From Campylobacter sp. RM6914 (lineage in GTDB: Bacteria; Campylobacterota; Campylobacteria; Campylobacterales; Campylobacteraceae): a stretch of 64,000 nt of DNA. The notes beneath the pieces were generated by a model. It ran no database searches and was not told the DNA's origin. It saw only the letters and a program-made list of their open reading frames with translations. Positions 54,312 to 62,729 of the stretch are shown piece after piece (position 1 is the first letter of the stretch; each line of letters begins with the position of its first letter). Position numbers and translations under genes: made by a program. Location: NCBI RefSeq assembly GCF_004803835.1, contig NZ_CP012545.1, forward strand, positions 930,001 to 994,000. Direction: 5' to 3'.

Positions 54312-55755
54312 ATCCGACAAGAGCTTTTATGGTGTCTTGATATAAAGCGTGATTTTCACACTGAACCAACAACAAATCCCCCTCGTTAAATATATAAGAA
54401 CCAGTAGGCTTTAAATACTCATTTTTACGCTTAACAAGGATGATCAAAAATTCACTTGGCAAACTAACCTCCGCCAAGTTTTTACCTATAACTTTTGCTC
54501 CTAAATTTATAGTGTATTGACGAAGTGCGTAAGTTAAGATAGGCGAGTTTTCTACTTTGGCGTTTTCTTCTTGAACCTCATCTAGCCTAACATTAAATTT
54601 AGTCGCAGCATAGCCTATGGACATACCTTGCATACAAATAGAAGTAAGTACCATAAAAAAGACGATGTTAAATATAATGTTTGCATTAGGGATATTTTCT
54701 ACATATGTGTATGTAGCAAGGATGATAGGCACAACTCCTCTAAGCCCCACCCATGAAACAAAAAGCTTTTCATTAAAGTTAAATTTAGAGCCGATAAGCG
54801 ATACAAAAACACCTACCGGACGAGCTATAAAAGTCAGCCATAAAGATAGCACAAACGCCATAAGCGCTATTTCTGGAAGCTGCGAAGGAAATACAAGAAG
54901 ACCTAGTGTTAAAAATACCACTATCTGCATAGCCCACGCTATACCGTCATGAAAACCGATCAAATTTTTCTTATGGACAAAATCCCTTTTGTTTATAAAA
55001 ATACCCGCAATATAAACTGCCAAGTAACCATTGCCGCCTATCTTAAAGCAAAGCGTATATAAAAGCAGTATCCAAGCCATCGAAAATACCGGATACATAC
55101 CCCAGTTGCTTAGTCTCAGTCTGTTAAATATCGAAGGTAACGCTAGTCCGAACAAATACCCAAGAGCTATACCTATACCAAACTGCATACCCAAAACACT
55201 CAACCAATCAACCGGAGAAGGAATTTGTGAAATGGATATTATCTGAATGATATTCATCGTTAAAAATATCGCCATTGGATCGTTTGAGCCAGACTCAAAT
55301 TCTATAAGAGGGGCCAGGTTATTTTTAAGTGAAATTTTCTTTGCACGAAGTATAGCAAACACCGCAGCTGCGTCAGTTGATGATATGACGGCTCCTAGTA
55401 AAAGAGACTCAAGCCAACTAAATCCGAGCAGAATTTTAGCCATCGGCGCTACTGCAAAAGCAGTAAGTATGACACCAATCGTAGCAAGAGTAAGTCCTCT
55501 TGAAAATACCGGCTTTATAGAGGAAAAATTTGTATCAAGCCCTCCTGCATAAAGTATAAATATAAGAGCAAGCATGCCTACGTTTTGGGCTATGATTTGA
55601 TTATCAAAATGCACACCAAGCAAGCCTTCGGAACCTGCAAGCATGCCGACACCTAAAAAAACCAAAAGAGCGGGTATGCCAAATTTATCAGAAATTTTAC
55701 TTATAAGTATACTTGCTAGCAGCAAGATCGCAAAAAATAACAATAAATTTTCCAT
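54310..55755 (-). CDS. CPA1-type K+/H+ antiporter with TrkA-C domain
   Basis: The 481-residue protein has about 12 membrane helices of the NhaP/CPA1 type, including GVISSTDAAAVFAILRAKKI and FESGSNDPMAIFLTM, the ion-binding region with Asp residues. A cytoplasmic TrkA-C domain (about residues 400-481) with GKNLAEVSLPSEFLIILVKR follows. This combination is typical of K+/H+ antiporters such as CvrA/NhaP2. The exact ion is inferred. Confidence 0.87.
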   Translation of the reverse strand: MENLLLFFAILLLASILISKISDKFGIPALLVFLGVGMLAGSEGLLGVHFDNQIIAQNVGMLALIFILYAGGLDTNFSSIKPVFSRGLTLATIGVILTAFAVAPMAKILLGFSWLESLLLGAVISSTDAAAVFAILRAKKISLKNNLAPLIEFESGSNDPMAIFLTMNIIQIISISQIPSPVDWLSVLGMQFGIGIALGYLFGLALPSIFNRLRLSNWGMYPVFSMAWILLLYTLCFKIGGNGYLAVYIAGIFINKRDFVHKKNLIGFHDGIAWAMQIVVFLTLGLLVFPSQLPEIALMAFVLSLWLTFIARPVGVFVSLIGSKFNFNEKLFVSWVGLRGVVPIILATYTYVENIPNANIIFNIVFFMVLTSICMQGMSIGYAATKFNVRLDEVQEENAKVENSPILTYALRQYTINLGAKVIGKNLAEVSLPSEFLIILVKRKNEYLKPTGSYIFNEGDLLLVQCENHALYQDTIKALVG

Positions 55756-55775
55756 TTAAGCTCCGACTTTAAATT

Positions 55776-56213
55776 TCATAATCTCTCTTCAAATATATCA
55801 AATGCCTCTTCGGTATTTAGGCATTTTAAAATAACCCCGTAGTTATCTTTTATCTCATCTTGAAGCTTAGCGATCAACTCTTTGCCAGTCTTGCCATCTT
55901 TTGGATAAGTGATTATCACATCAATTGGCTCTGAGTTTAAAAATTCTTGTATACCGCTTAAAACCACAGCTGCACCATTTTTGTCAGTATGATAAAGCAC
56001 TGCAATATAGTGATCACCCTCTTTTATGACAACATCTGTTCTTCTTAAAATTTTTTCAAAAATTTCACCGTATTCATAACCGTTTGGTATGCAAAAATAT
56101 ATAATGGAAAGTTGATTTGACCCATTCATGGTGTCGTTATATCTTTCTATAATGGCGATCTCAAGATCAACAAGCGAAAGTATATCTATAGAGGCGAATT
56201 CTTTAGCCGCCAT
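55776..56213 (-). CDS. Degenerate GGDEF-like domain protein downstream of cprRS
   Basis: The 145-residue soluble protein has the strand and helix order of a GGDEF domain: QLSIIYFCIPNGYEYGEIF, KILRRTDVV, then YIAVLYHTDKNGAAVVLSGI and VIITYPKDGKTGKELIAKL. The GGDEF active site is replaced by GDHYI (residues 66-70), so no cyclase activity is expected. The RxxD inhibitory-site motif is kept as R57-R-T-D60 at the correct distance. It lies 27 bases after cprS and is probably in the same operon. It may bind a nucleotide or only provide a structural fold. The assignment is an alignment by eye and is moderately sure. Confidence 0.6.
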   Translation of the reverse strand: MAAKEFASIDILSLVDLEIAIIERYNDTMNGSNQLSIIYFCIPNGYEYGEIFEKILRRTDVVIKEGDHYIAVLYHTDKNGAAVVLSGIQEFLNSEPIDVIITYPKDGKTGKELIAKLQDEIKDNYGVILKCLNTEEAFDIFEERL

Positions 56214-56240
56214 ACCGTGTCCTTTAAAATTTATTTTCTT

Positions 56241-57482
56241 TTAGTTAATTATATCTTTTAAATTCTCAAATGAGAAGATATTTAATCCATTTTTATGTTC
56301 GTAGTGTAGTTTTAACCCATGTGCCTCAAGGATATTGCTAACTATATAAAGCCCAAGACCAAAACTTTTTTGAGCATTTTCGCCTTTTATAAAAGGCTGG
56401 ATATAAAAATTTAGATCATTTTTTAAAGCTTCACCTTTTGTGATAAATTTGATATGCTCTTTACTAACAACGATATTTACGTGCTTTTCGGGAGAGTATT
56501 TAAGCCCGTTATCGACCATATTTTTTATAGCAACCGAAAAAAGCTTAAAGTCAACCACAAGCCTTACATCATCAATAAAATTTATACTAACGCTATCTTT
56601 TTCAACCATCGCTATATCTAAAGCCTCGTCGATAAGATCTTGCATCAAGCAGACATTTTTATTTGTAAGTGCTATTTTAGAGGTCGTCTGTTCGATCGCG
56701 GCTAGTTCGTTTATAAGACTTTCTAGCTTATGAAAAACCGAGATCAAGCGATCTTGATTTTTACCTTTTTCTATCATTTGAGCAGCGATTAAACCTTTGG
56801 TTATAGGGGTTTTTAGCTCATGCATGATATTTCTTAAAAACAAATGCCTTGAGTCATTTAGAGCTTTTATCTGACTAACTGCATTATAAAATGCTTCTGA
56901 AACTTCTGAAATTTCATCATTTCCGCTACTAACATTTTGCACAGCGCTGAGATCTCCGGCGGCAAATTTTGTTATTTGTCGTTTTAGCTTTCTTAGCGGT
57001 TTTATCTTGTAAATAACAAATATATAAGCGCCAAGCAAAATCATAGCAACAACGATAAAAACAGCCTTTATAACCTGATATCTATATGGCTGAAATTCCT
57101 TGTCCATCAAAAGTTTGGTTTCATCAAGATGACGCATCATGAGATAGTGGTGTTTTTCATAAAGCAAGATCGCACTCGAACCGATGTCATCAGAAATTTC
57201 TTCAATCACACTTGCTTGAGATAAAATTTGCGACTTTAAATTTTCATTTACTATCTCAGGCATATCAACATTACTAAGTTGTCTATCAAATTCATCCTTG
57301 TCGATAATACCACTCATGTAAAATAAATTTGTTCTAGCCACATTTGAGTATTTAGTATTTAGCTCTCTTGTATAGTTTTGTTTGTCATATTCCATCAACC
57401 ATAAAAAAGCAAGAAATATCGAACTAAGCGCAAGAGCAAATATAAAAGTAATCGTGATAAAAACAGAAGAACGAGGCATCAT
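56241..57482 (-). CDS. cprS: Sensor histidine kinase CprS
   Basis: The 413-residue inner-membrane kinase has two membrane segments (about 8-28 and 135-157) around a periplasmic sensor domain, a HAMP-like linker, the H box HELKTPIT near residue 225, the N box KNMVDNGLKYSP and a G box GLGLYIV near the end. The gene overlaps cprR by four bases. The position next to htrA matches the CprRS system of C. jejuni, which affects envelope properties and biofilm. The ligand is unknown. Confidence 0.87.
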   Translation of the reverse strand: MMPRSSVFITITFIFALALSSIFLAFLWLMEYDKQNYTRELNTKYSNVARTNLFYMSGIIDKDEFDRQLSNVDMPEIVNENLKSQILSQASVIEEISDDIGSSAILLYEKHHYLMMRHLDETKLLMDKEFQPYRYQVIKAVFIVVAMILLGAYIFVIYKIKPLRKLKRQITKFAAGDLSAVQNVSSGNDEISEVSEAFYNAVSQIKALNDSRHLFLRNIMHELKTPITKGLIAAQMIEKGKNQDRLISVFHKLESLINELAAIEQTTSKIALTNKNVCLMQDLIDEALDIAMVEKDSVSINFIDDVRLVVDFKLFSVAIKNMVDNGLKYSPEKHVNIVVSKEHIKFITKGEALKNDLNFYIQPFIKGENAQKSFGLGLYIVSNILEAHGLKLHYEHKNGLNIFSFENLKDIIN

Positions 57483-58159
57483 AAAGTTAACTTGTATCCG
57501 ACGCCACGTATAGCATGTATATATCTTGGCTCTTTTGGATTTTCGCCAATTTTTGCACGTATGCGTCCGATTATAACGTCTATACTTTTGTTAGTGCTAT
57601 CTTCATTGATGCTTTCACAGTTATAAATCAGCTCTTCTCTAGTAACCGCACCACCCTCTTTTAACATCAAATATCTCAAGATATCATACTCGGCAGCTGT
57701 TAAATTTACAACACTTCCCTTAAATAATATCTCATGCTCATACTCTTTTAGAACAAGATCTTTTGGTGTCTCTTTGTTGTTTTCTTCATTTAAACTAGCA
57801 TTTTGTCTTCTAAGATGACTTTTTATGCGGGCAAGTAGCTCTTGCGGATCATAAGGCTTTGGCAAATAATCATCCGCTCCGTTATCTAGCGCATTGACTT
57901 TATCTGTTATATCATGGCGAGCGCTTGAGATTATGATCGGGATATTATGTTGTTTTCTTATCTCTTTGCAAACTTCAAGTCCGTCAAGTCCGGGCAGAGT
58001 AAGATCAAGTATAACAAGGTCAAAGGAATTTGTATTAAGAGTGGAAAGTCCGATATAAGGCTCTTCGGCTATCGTAACTTCCATGTCGTAATTATGTAAA
58101 TATTCGCTTAAAATTTCAGCTAATTCAAAATCATCTTCAATCATAAGAATTCGTATCAT
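57479..58159 (-). CDS. cprR: OmpR-family response regulator CprR
   Basis: The 226-residue regulator has a receiver domain (about 1-120) with the phospho-acceptor Asp in LVILDLTLPGLDG and the conserved Lys in LPKPYD, and an OmpR-type winged helix ending RYIHAIRGVGYKL. Together with CprS it forms a two-component system. C. jejuni CprR is essential and controls htrA among other envelope genes; the same is plausible here because htrA is adjacent. Confidence 0.9.
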   Translation of the reverse strand: MIRILMIEDDFELAEILSEYLHNYDMEVTIAEEPYIGLSTLNTNSFDLVILDLTLPGLDGLEVCKEIRKQHNIPIIISSARHDITDKVNALDNGADDYLPKPYDPQELLARIKSHLRRQNASLNEENNKETPKDLVLKEYEHEILFKGSVVNLTAAEYDILRYLMLKEGGAVTREELIYNCESINEDSTNKSIDVIIGRIRAKIGENPKEPRYIHAIRGVGYKLTL

Positions 58160-58191
58160 AAAAAGCCCTTTTTTAAATCTTTGCGATATTC

Positions 58192-58197
58192 ATTATA
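58192..58197 (-). promoter_or_regulatory. Putative -10 box of the cprR-cprS operon
   Basis: TATAAT on the minus strand lies 32 bases upstream of the cprR ATG, between that gene and the htrA terminator. Confidence 0.5.
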
Positions 58198-58225
58198 TCA
58201 AAAATTTTAAAATTTAAAACGACAA

Positions 58226-58243
58226 AGCCCGTAAATACGGGCT
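58226..58243 (-). terminator. Intrinsic terminator after htrA
   Basis: AGCCCGT and ACGGGCT form a perfect 7-base GC-rich stem with a 4-base loop, 9 bases after the htrA stop. On the minus strand TTTGTCGTTTT follows. It separates htrA from cprRS. Confidence 0.85.
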
Positions 58244-58252
58244 AAAGCCTTA

Positions 58253-59662
58253 TTATTTTACAACCAATCCCTGCATGATACCTCTTCTATTAACCCACAC
58301 AAGCGTCTTTTTGCCGCTATTTTGTTTCATTATCTGCACAAACGACGCGACGTCTTTAATTATCTCTTCGCCGACTTGCACTATAATATCGCCTCTTTCA
58401 AAGCCAAATTCCTCAGCCTTTGAGCCTTGCTTTACACTACTTACCAAAACTCCCATGCTATCTGCACCGAGTTTAAATTTATATCTTGCATCATCGGTTA
58501 AATTTGTAACCCCAAGCCCTTCAAGCACAGAATTATCATTATGGGCTTTTACGCTTATGTCCATATTTGTAAGCTTGATCTGAACGCTTGATAGTTTACC
58601 TGAGCGCTCGTAAGTTAATTTTAATGTGCTGTTTGGAGCGAGCGAACCGATGAAATTTTTAAGATCATTTGCATTAGTTATAGGCTTCCCATCGGCTTCT
58701 ATAACTAAGTCGCCTCGCTTTAGCCCAGCCTCGTCAGCCGGTAGTCCTTTTTCTACACTGCTGATTAATGCGCCTGATTTATTTTTATAAATTTCTTTTT
58801 GATCATCAGTTAAATTTGCTATCATCACGCCGATGTATCCACGTTCTATTTTACCGTCGGTAATTAGCTTTTTAGCTATCTCTTTTACCATATTTGAAGG
58901 TATCGCAAACCCTATACCACTGCTATCTCCACCACGTGAAAGTATGGCTGAGTTGATGCCGACAAGCGCGCCTCTACTATCAACCAACGCACCACCTGAG
59001 TTGCCTGGATTTATCGAAGCGTCTGTTTGGATAAAATTCTCGTATTGATTTAAGCCGATATTGTCTTTATTTAAAGCGGAAATTATACCCTTTGTCACAC
59101 TCTCTCCAACACCAAAGGGATTACCTATAGCAAAGACGACATCCCCGTCAAGCAGTTTTGAGGAGTCTGCAAAATATATCGCATCAAGATCGGTTGCCTC
59201 TATCTTTATAACAGCAAGGTCAGTCTTAGGATCGCTGCCTACGACTTTTGCTTTATACTCTTTTCCGCCTTTTGTCATGGTGACTACGATCTGATCACTA
59301 TCTTCTATGACGTGGTTGTTTGTCACTATGTAACCATCTTGAGAGATGATAACTCCGGAGCCTAAAGATGTGCTTTTTTCGCGATCTTTTGGGATACCAA
59401 AGTTAAAACCAAAAAATTCTTTAAAAAACGGATCATTAAACATCTGCTCAACGCCATTTTGCACTGTTATAATCTTTGTTGTAGAGATATTTACGACTGA
59501 TTTTTTAGCACCTGATATTGAGTCATGGTATGAAAGTATTATATTTTTACCCTCTTGCAATGGCGAAATTCTGCTAACCTCTGTCTGTGCTTCATTAAAT
59601 GCAATATTGCTTGCAAAGATAGAAGTCGCTGCCACAAGGGAAATAAATATCATTTTTTTCAT
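58253..59662 (-). CDS. htrA: Periplasmic serine protease/chaperone HtrA (DegP type)
   Basis: HtrA degrades or refolds damaged proteins in the periplasm and is a virulence factor in C. jejuni. The product of about 469 residues has a signal peptide (ending SIFASN), a trypsin-like domain with His in VTNNHVIED, Asp in KTDLAVIKI and Ser in INPGNSGGAL, and two PDZ domains (about 280-365 and 385-465). The catalytic triad is complete. I chose the ATG at 59662, which has AAGGAG 5 bases upstream, over a TTG one codon earlier. Confidence 0.96.
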   Translation of the reverse strand: MKKMIFISLVAATSIFASNIAFNEAQTEVSRISPLQEGKNIILSYHDSISGAKKSVVNISTTKIITVQNGVEQMFNDPFFKEFFGFNFGIPKDREKSTSLGSGVIISQDGYIVTNNHVIEDSDQIVVTMTKGGKEYKAKVVGSDPKTDLAVIKIEATDLDAIYFADSSKLLDGDVVFAIGNPFGVGESVTKGIISALNKDNIGLNQYENFIQTDASINPGNSGGALVDSRGALVGINSAILSRGGDSSGIGFAIPSNMVKEIAKKLITDGKIERGYIGVMIANLTDDQKEIYKNKSGALISSVEKGLPADEAGLKRGDLVIEADGKPITNANDLKNFIGSLAPNSTLKLTYERSGKLSSVQIKLTNMDISVKAHNDNSVLEGLGVTNLTDDARYKFKLGADSMGVLVSSVKQGSKAEEFGFERGDIIVQVGEEIIKDVASFVQIMKQNSGKKTLVWVNRRGIMQGLVVK

Positions 59663-59689
59663 CAATACTCCTTATGATTAATTTTGAGT

Positions 59690-59695
59690 ATTATA
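59690..59695 (-). promoter_or_regulatory. Putative -10 box of htrA
   Basis: TATAAT on the minus strand lies 27 bases upstream of the htrA ATG, in the divergent interval shared with cbpA. Confidence 0.5.
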
Positions 59696-59752
59696 AATTC
59701 TACTTAATAATAAAATTTTAATACTTCCAAGATATAAGTAAATGAGATAAAA

Positions 59753-59773
59753 CTTGATTGACTTAGACTAAAG
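59753..59773 (+). promoter_or_regulatory. HspR operator (HAIR-like element) upstream of cbpA
   Basis: CTTGATT-N7-ACTAAAG matches the HspR consensus CTTGAGT-N7-ACTCAAG with one mismatch in each half. It overlaps the -35 box of the cbpA promoter, so binding of HspR would block transcription. The hspR gene itself is the second gene of this operon, giving negative autoregulation. Confidence 0.75.
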
Positions 59774-59787
59774 TTTTATGCTACAAT
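59758..59787 (+). promoter_or_regulatory. Sigma-70 type promoter of cbpA-hspR
   Basis: TTGACT (59758-59763) and TACAAT (59782-59787) are separated by 18 bases. The promoter lies 28 bases upstream of the cbpA ATG and overlaps the HspR operator. The clear -35 box is unusual for Campylobacter, where -35 elements are mostly weak. Confidence 0.65.
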
Positions 59788-59815
59788 ATCTATCAAAAAA
59801 TAAAGAGGTAATGCA

Positions 59816-60688
59816 ATGAGTGAGAGCTTATACGAGACACTAGGGGTTTCTAAAAATGCATCTAGTGATGAAATTAAAAAATCATACAGAAGACTAGCTA
59901 GAAAATACCACCCGGACATAAACAAGGACCCTGGTGCAGAAGATAAATTTAAAGAGATAAATGCTGCTTATGAAATTTTAAGTGACGATAAAAAACGCGC
60001 TCAATACGACCAATATGGCGACAGTATGTTTGGCGGACAAAATTTCCACGACTTTGCTAGAGGTTCGGCAAATAGTGCGGATCTAAACGAAATTTTAAAG
60101 AATATCTTCTCCGGAGGATTTGGCGGATCTAGCTTTGGTGGTGGATTTGGCGGATTTTCAAGTGATGGATTTGGCGGATTTGGCGGCTTAGATCTTGATA
60201 TAAACGCAAAAGTAAATATCCCGTTTGAAGTAGCCGTTATCGGAGGAGAGCATAGGATAAACCTTAACGGCGATAGCCTTAAGATAAAAATTCCAAGCGG
60301 TATAAACAACGGCGAAAAGTTGCGTATAAAAGGCAAAGGAAAAAGTGCATCAAGACAGGTTGGTGACCTTATATTAACCGTAAATATCGAGCCAAGTAGC
60401 GAATACGAAAGAGACGGTGATGATCTTTATAAAGATATCGAAATCCCTTTAAAAACAATGATGTTTGGCGGCAAGATAGAGGTTAGCACATTTAAAAAAG
60501 ACGTTACGATAAAGATCGCCGAAAACTCAAAAACAGGAACTAAAATTCGTCTAAAAGGCTATGGTGTTCAAAACAGAAAAAGCGGAATTTACGGCGATTT
60601 ATACCTAAGAGCAAGAGTGAAACTTCCTGATATAAACAGCCTTGATGCGAAATTTGTTAAAACTTTAAAAGAAAATTTACCGGAGTAA
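59816..60688 (+). CDS. cbpA: Curved-DNA-binding DnaJ-type co-chaperone CbpA
   Basis: CbpA is a class B J-domain protein that works with DnaK. The 290-residue protein has the J domain (about 4-68) with the HPD motif in [10 protein letters not shown], a Gly/Phe-rich linker (about 90-130) with repeated FGG units, and C-terminal substrate-binding domains. The zinc-finger region of DnaJ is absent. An AAAGAGG site precedes the ATG. It is followed by hspR after a 3-base gap. Confidence 0.94.
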   Translation: MSESLYETLGVSKNASSDEIKKSYRRLARKYHPDINKDPGAEDKFKEINAAYEILSDDKKRAQYDQYGDSMFGGQNFHDFARGSANSADLNEILKNIFSGGFGGSSFGGGFGGFSSDGFGGFGGLDLDINAKVNIPFEVAVIGGEHRINLNGDSLKIKIPSGINNGEKLRIKGKGKSASRQVGDLILTVNIEPSSEYERDGDDLYKDIEIPLKTMMFGGKIEVSTFKKDVTIKIAENSKTGTKIRLKGYGVQNRKSGIYGDLYLRARVKLPDINSLDAKFVKTLKENLPE

Positions 60689-60691
60689 GAC

Positions 60692-61072
60692 ATGAAAGAT
60701 TATGATGAACCGCTATTTTTAATTAGCGTTGTGGCAAAAGTGCTTAGCATACATCCTCAAACGCTTCGCCAATACGAACGCGAAGGTCTTATAGAGCCTT
60801 CAAGAACTGATGGAAGGATGAGACTTTACTCGCAACGTGATGTTGATAAGGTCAAAATGATACTTAGACTAACCAGAGATCTTGGAGTAAATTTAGCAGG
60901 AGTTGATGTTATCTTGCAACTTAAAGAAAAAATGGACGAATTTGAAACAACTATCGACCAGCTACGAGATGAGCTTGATGAATTCAAAAAAGGTGGCATA
61001 CCGGCCAAAAAATCCCTAGTTAAACGCAAAAATAGTTTTGATATTATATTTTATGATGAAAAATTAAAATAA
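60692..61072 (+). CDS. hspR: Heat-shock repressor HspR (MerR family)
   Basis: HspR represses heat-shock genes such as dnaK, clpB and cbpA. The 126-residue protein has a MerR-type helix-turn-helix (about 8-75) with SIHPQTLRQYEREGLIEPSR and GRMRLYSQRDVDKVKMI, then a coiled-coil dimerisation helix (about 80-105). The C-terminal Lys-rich tail is as in other HspR proteins. The operator found upstream of cbpA supports autoregulation. Confidence 0.93.
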   Translation: MKDYDEPLFLISVVAKVLSIHPQTLRQYEREGLIEPSRTDGRMRLYSQRDVDKVKMILRLTRDLGVNLAGVDVILQLKEKMDEFETTIDQLRDELDEFKKGGIPAKKSLVKRKNSFDIIFYDEKLK

Positions 61073-62701
61073 ATGGAAAAAATTCTCTTAGCATTCCTAC
61101 TAGCAACCGCACTCTCCATAGTCTTAAATGTTGTTTTTAAAAAATTTGCCATACCTACAATCATCGGATATATCGTCACAGGCACGATAATATCCGGATT
61201 TATGAACATAAAAAGCAACGAAGAGATAATGCACCTAGCCGAATTTGGCATTGTGTTTTTGATGTTTACCATAGGGCTTGAATTTAGCTTTAAACACCTC
61301 ATGACAATGAAAAGAGAGGTATTTTTAAACGGAACTTTTCAGGTTAGCATCTCGGGGTTTATACTTGGAATTTTAGTTCTTTACACCATGAATGTGGTTG
61401 ATAAGAGCGCTATCATCATCGGTCTAGCCCTTGCACTTTCATCAACTGCGATAGTATTAAAAACCCTAAATGACACTGGCGATATATCTCAAATTTACGG
61501 AAGAAAAGCTCTTGGAATTTTACTATTTCAAGATATAGCAGTTATCCCTATTTTGCTTATGATTGATATATTTAGCTCGGCAAACAGCTCTATTGACGAG
61601 CTTTTAATTCAAACATTTATTAGTGCGATAATACTTATCATAACGATCTATTTAATAGGCAAATACACTATAAACTGGATATTTTATAAAGTCGTGCAAA
61701 CAAATTCGCAAGAAATTTTTATCGCCATGATACTGCTTTTAGTTATCGGCTCTAGCGAGCTTGCTTATTCGTTTGGATTTTCTTACTCGCTTGGAGCATT
61801 TTTAGCTGGCATGATGATGGCTGAAACGCAGTATAAGCACCAGATAGAATCAGACCTCATACCGTTTAGAGACCTACTTCTTGGACTGTTTTTTATAACT
61901 GTCGGTATGCAGATAAATTTTAGTATTGTATTTGATAATATATTTATTATAGCATTCTTAATTATAGCAACCATGTTCATAAAAGCCCTTGTCGTTTTTG
62001 GCATGCTCTTACTTTATGCAAAGCGAAGAGTTGCTATAAAAACAGCCCTTAGCTTATGTCAGATAGGCGAATTTGCACTCGCTGTCTTTGGACTTATGAG
62101 TTCAAGAGGTTTGATCTCAAACCAAACAGCTCAAATTTTCATAGCCGTTGCCGTGGTTTCGATGTTTGTCACACCTTTTATCCTTAAAAATTTAAATCGC
62201 CTAGCAAATTTAGTGCAAAAAGAGGTTGCAGTAGAGCCAAACGAGATGATAAAACCACAAAAGATCAAAAACCATATAGTTATCTTTGGATACGGAAGAC
62301 TTGGACAAGAGGTTGTTTTGCGCTTAAAAGAGCAAAAAATTCTCTACCTTGCGCTTGAGAGCGATCTAAGCTTGGTTGAGCTTGGTAGAAGTCGCGGTGA
62401 AAATGTATTTTTAGGAAACGTCTTAAAAAAGCAAACTTATGACAACGCTTGTATCAGCAGTGCGGCTGCGGTTATCATAACTGTTAGCAACGAACAACGA
62501 CTTGAGCTTATCGCGCAAAATATCAAAAACTATAATCCAACCATACAAACCGTCATAAGATTTAACGGACATGACGAAAAGGATCTATTTTCGGACCTTG
62601 GTAACAACTTTCATCTAGTAAGAGAAGAAAGAGCCGTTGCTAGGACTTTAGTGCATGAGGCTCTTTTGTGCAAGATAGATAAAGATGTGGCAAGAATTTA
62701 A
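61073..62701 (+). CDS. kefB: KefB-type monovalent cation:proton antiporter
   Basis: The 542-residue protein has a CPA2 antiporter domain with about 12 helices (residues 1-380), including ALALSSTAIVLKTL and YSLGAFLAGMMMAE. A cytoplasmic TrkA-N (KTN) domain follows with the nucleotide motif FGYGRLGQEVVLRL near residue 403. It corresponds to KefB-like K+ efflux or Na+/H+ systems. The ATG immediately follows the hspR stop with no spacer, so its expression is likely coupled to the cbpA-hspR operon. Confidence 0.9.
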   Translation: MEKILLAFLLATALSIVLNVVFKKFAIPTIIGYIVTGTIISGFMNIKSNEEIMHLAEFGIVFLMFTIGLEFSFKHLMTMKREVFLNGTFQVSISGFILGILVLYTMNVVDKSAIIIGLALALSSTAIVLKTLNDTGDISQIYGRKALGILLFQDIAVIPILLMIDIFSSANSSIDELLIQTFISAIILIITIYLIGKYTINWIFYKVVQTNSQEIFIAMILLLVIGSSELAYSFGFSYSLGAFLAGMMMAETQYKHQIESDLIPFRDLLLGLFFITVGMQINFSIVFDNIFIIAFLIIATMFIKALVVFGMLLLYAKRRVAIKTALSLCQIGEFALAVFGLMSSRGLISNQTAQIFIAVAVVSMFVTPFILKNLNRLANLVQKEVAVEPNEMIKPQKIKNHIVIFGYGRLGQEVVLRLKEQKILYLALESDLSLVELGRSRGENVFLGNVLKKQTYDNACISSAAAVIITVSNEQRLELIAQNIKNYNPTIQTVIRFNGHDEKDLFSDLGNNFHLVREERAVARTLVHEALLCKIDKDVARI

Positions 62702-62729
62702 GATAGCACAAGCATGGCTATCTTAAATT
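62695..62729. terminator. Bidirectional terminator between kefB and the LolC/E gene
   Basis: TTAAGATAGC and GCTATCTTAA make a perfect 10-base stem (extendable to 13) with a 9-base loop. It overlaps the kefB stop and abuts the end of the convergent permease gene. Confidence 0.8.

Noticed and set aside
60110-60190. Repeated GGATTTGGCGGA units that could be a tandem repeat or variable tract.
   Set aside because: They encode the normal Gly/Phe-rich linker of a class B J-domain protein and stay in frame.
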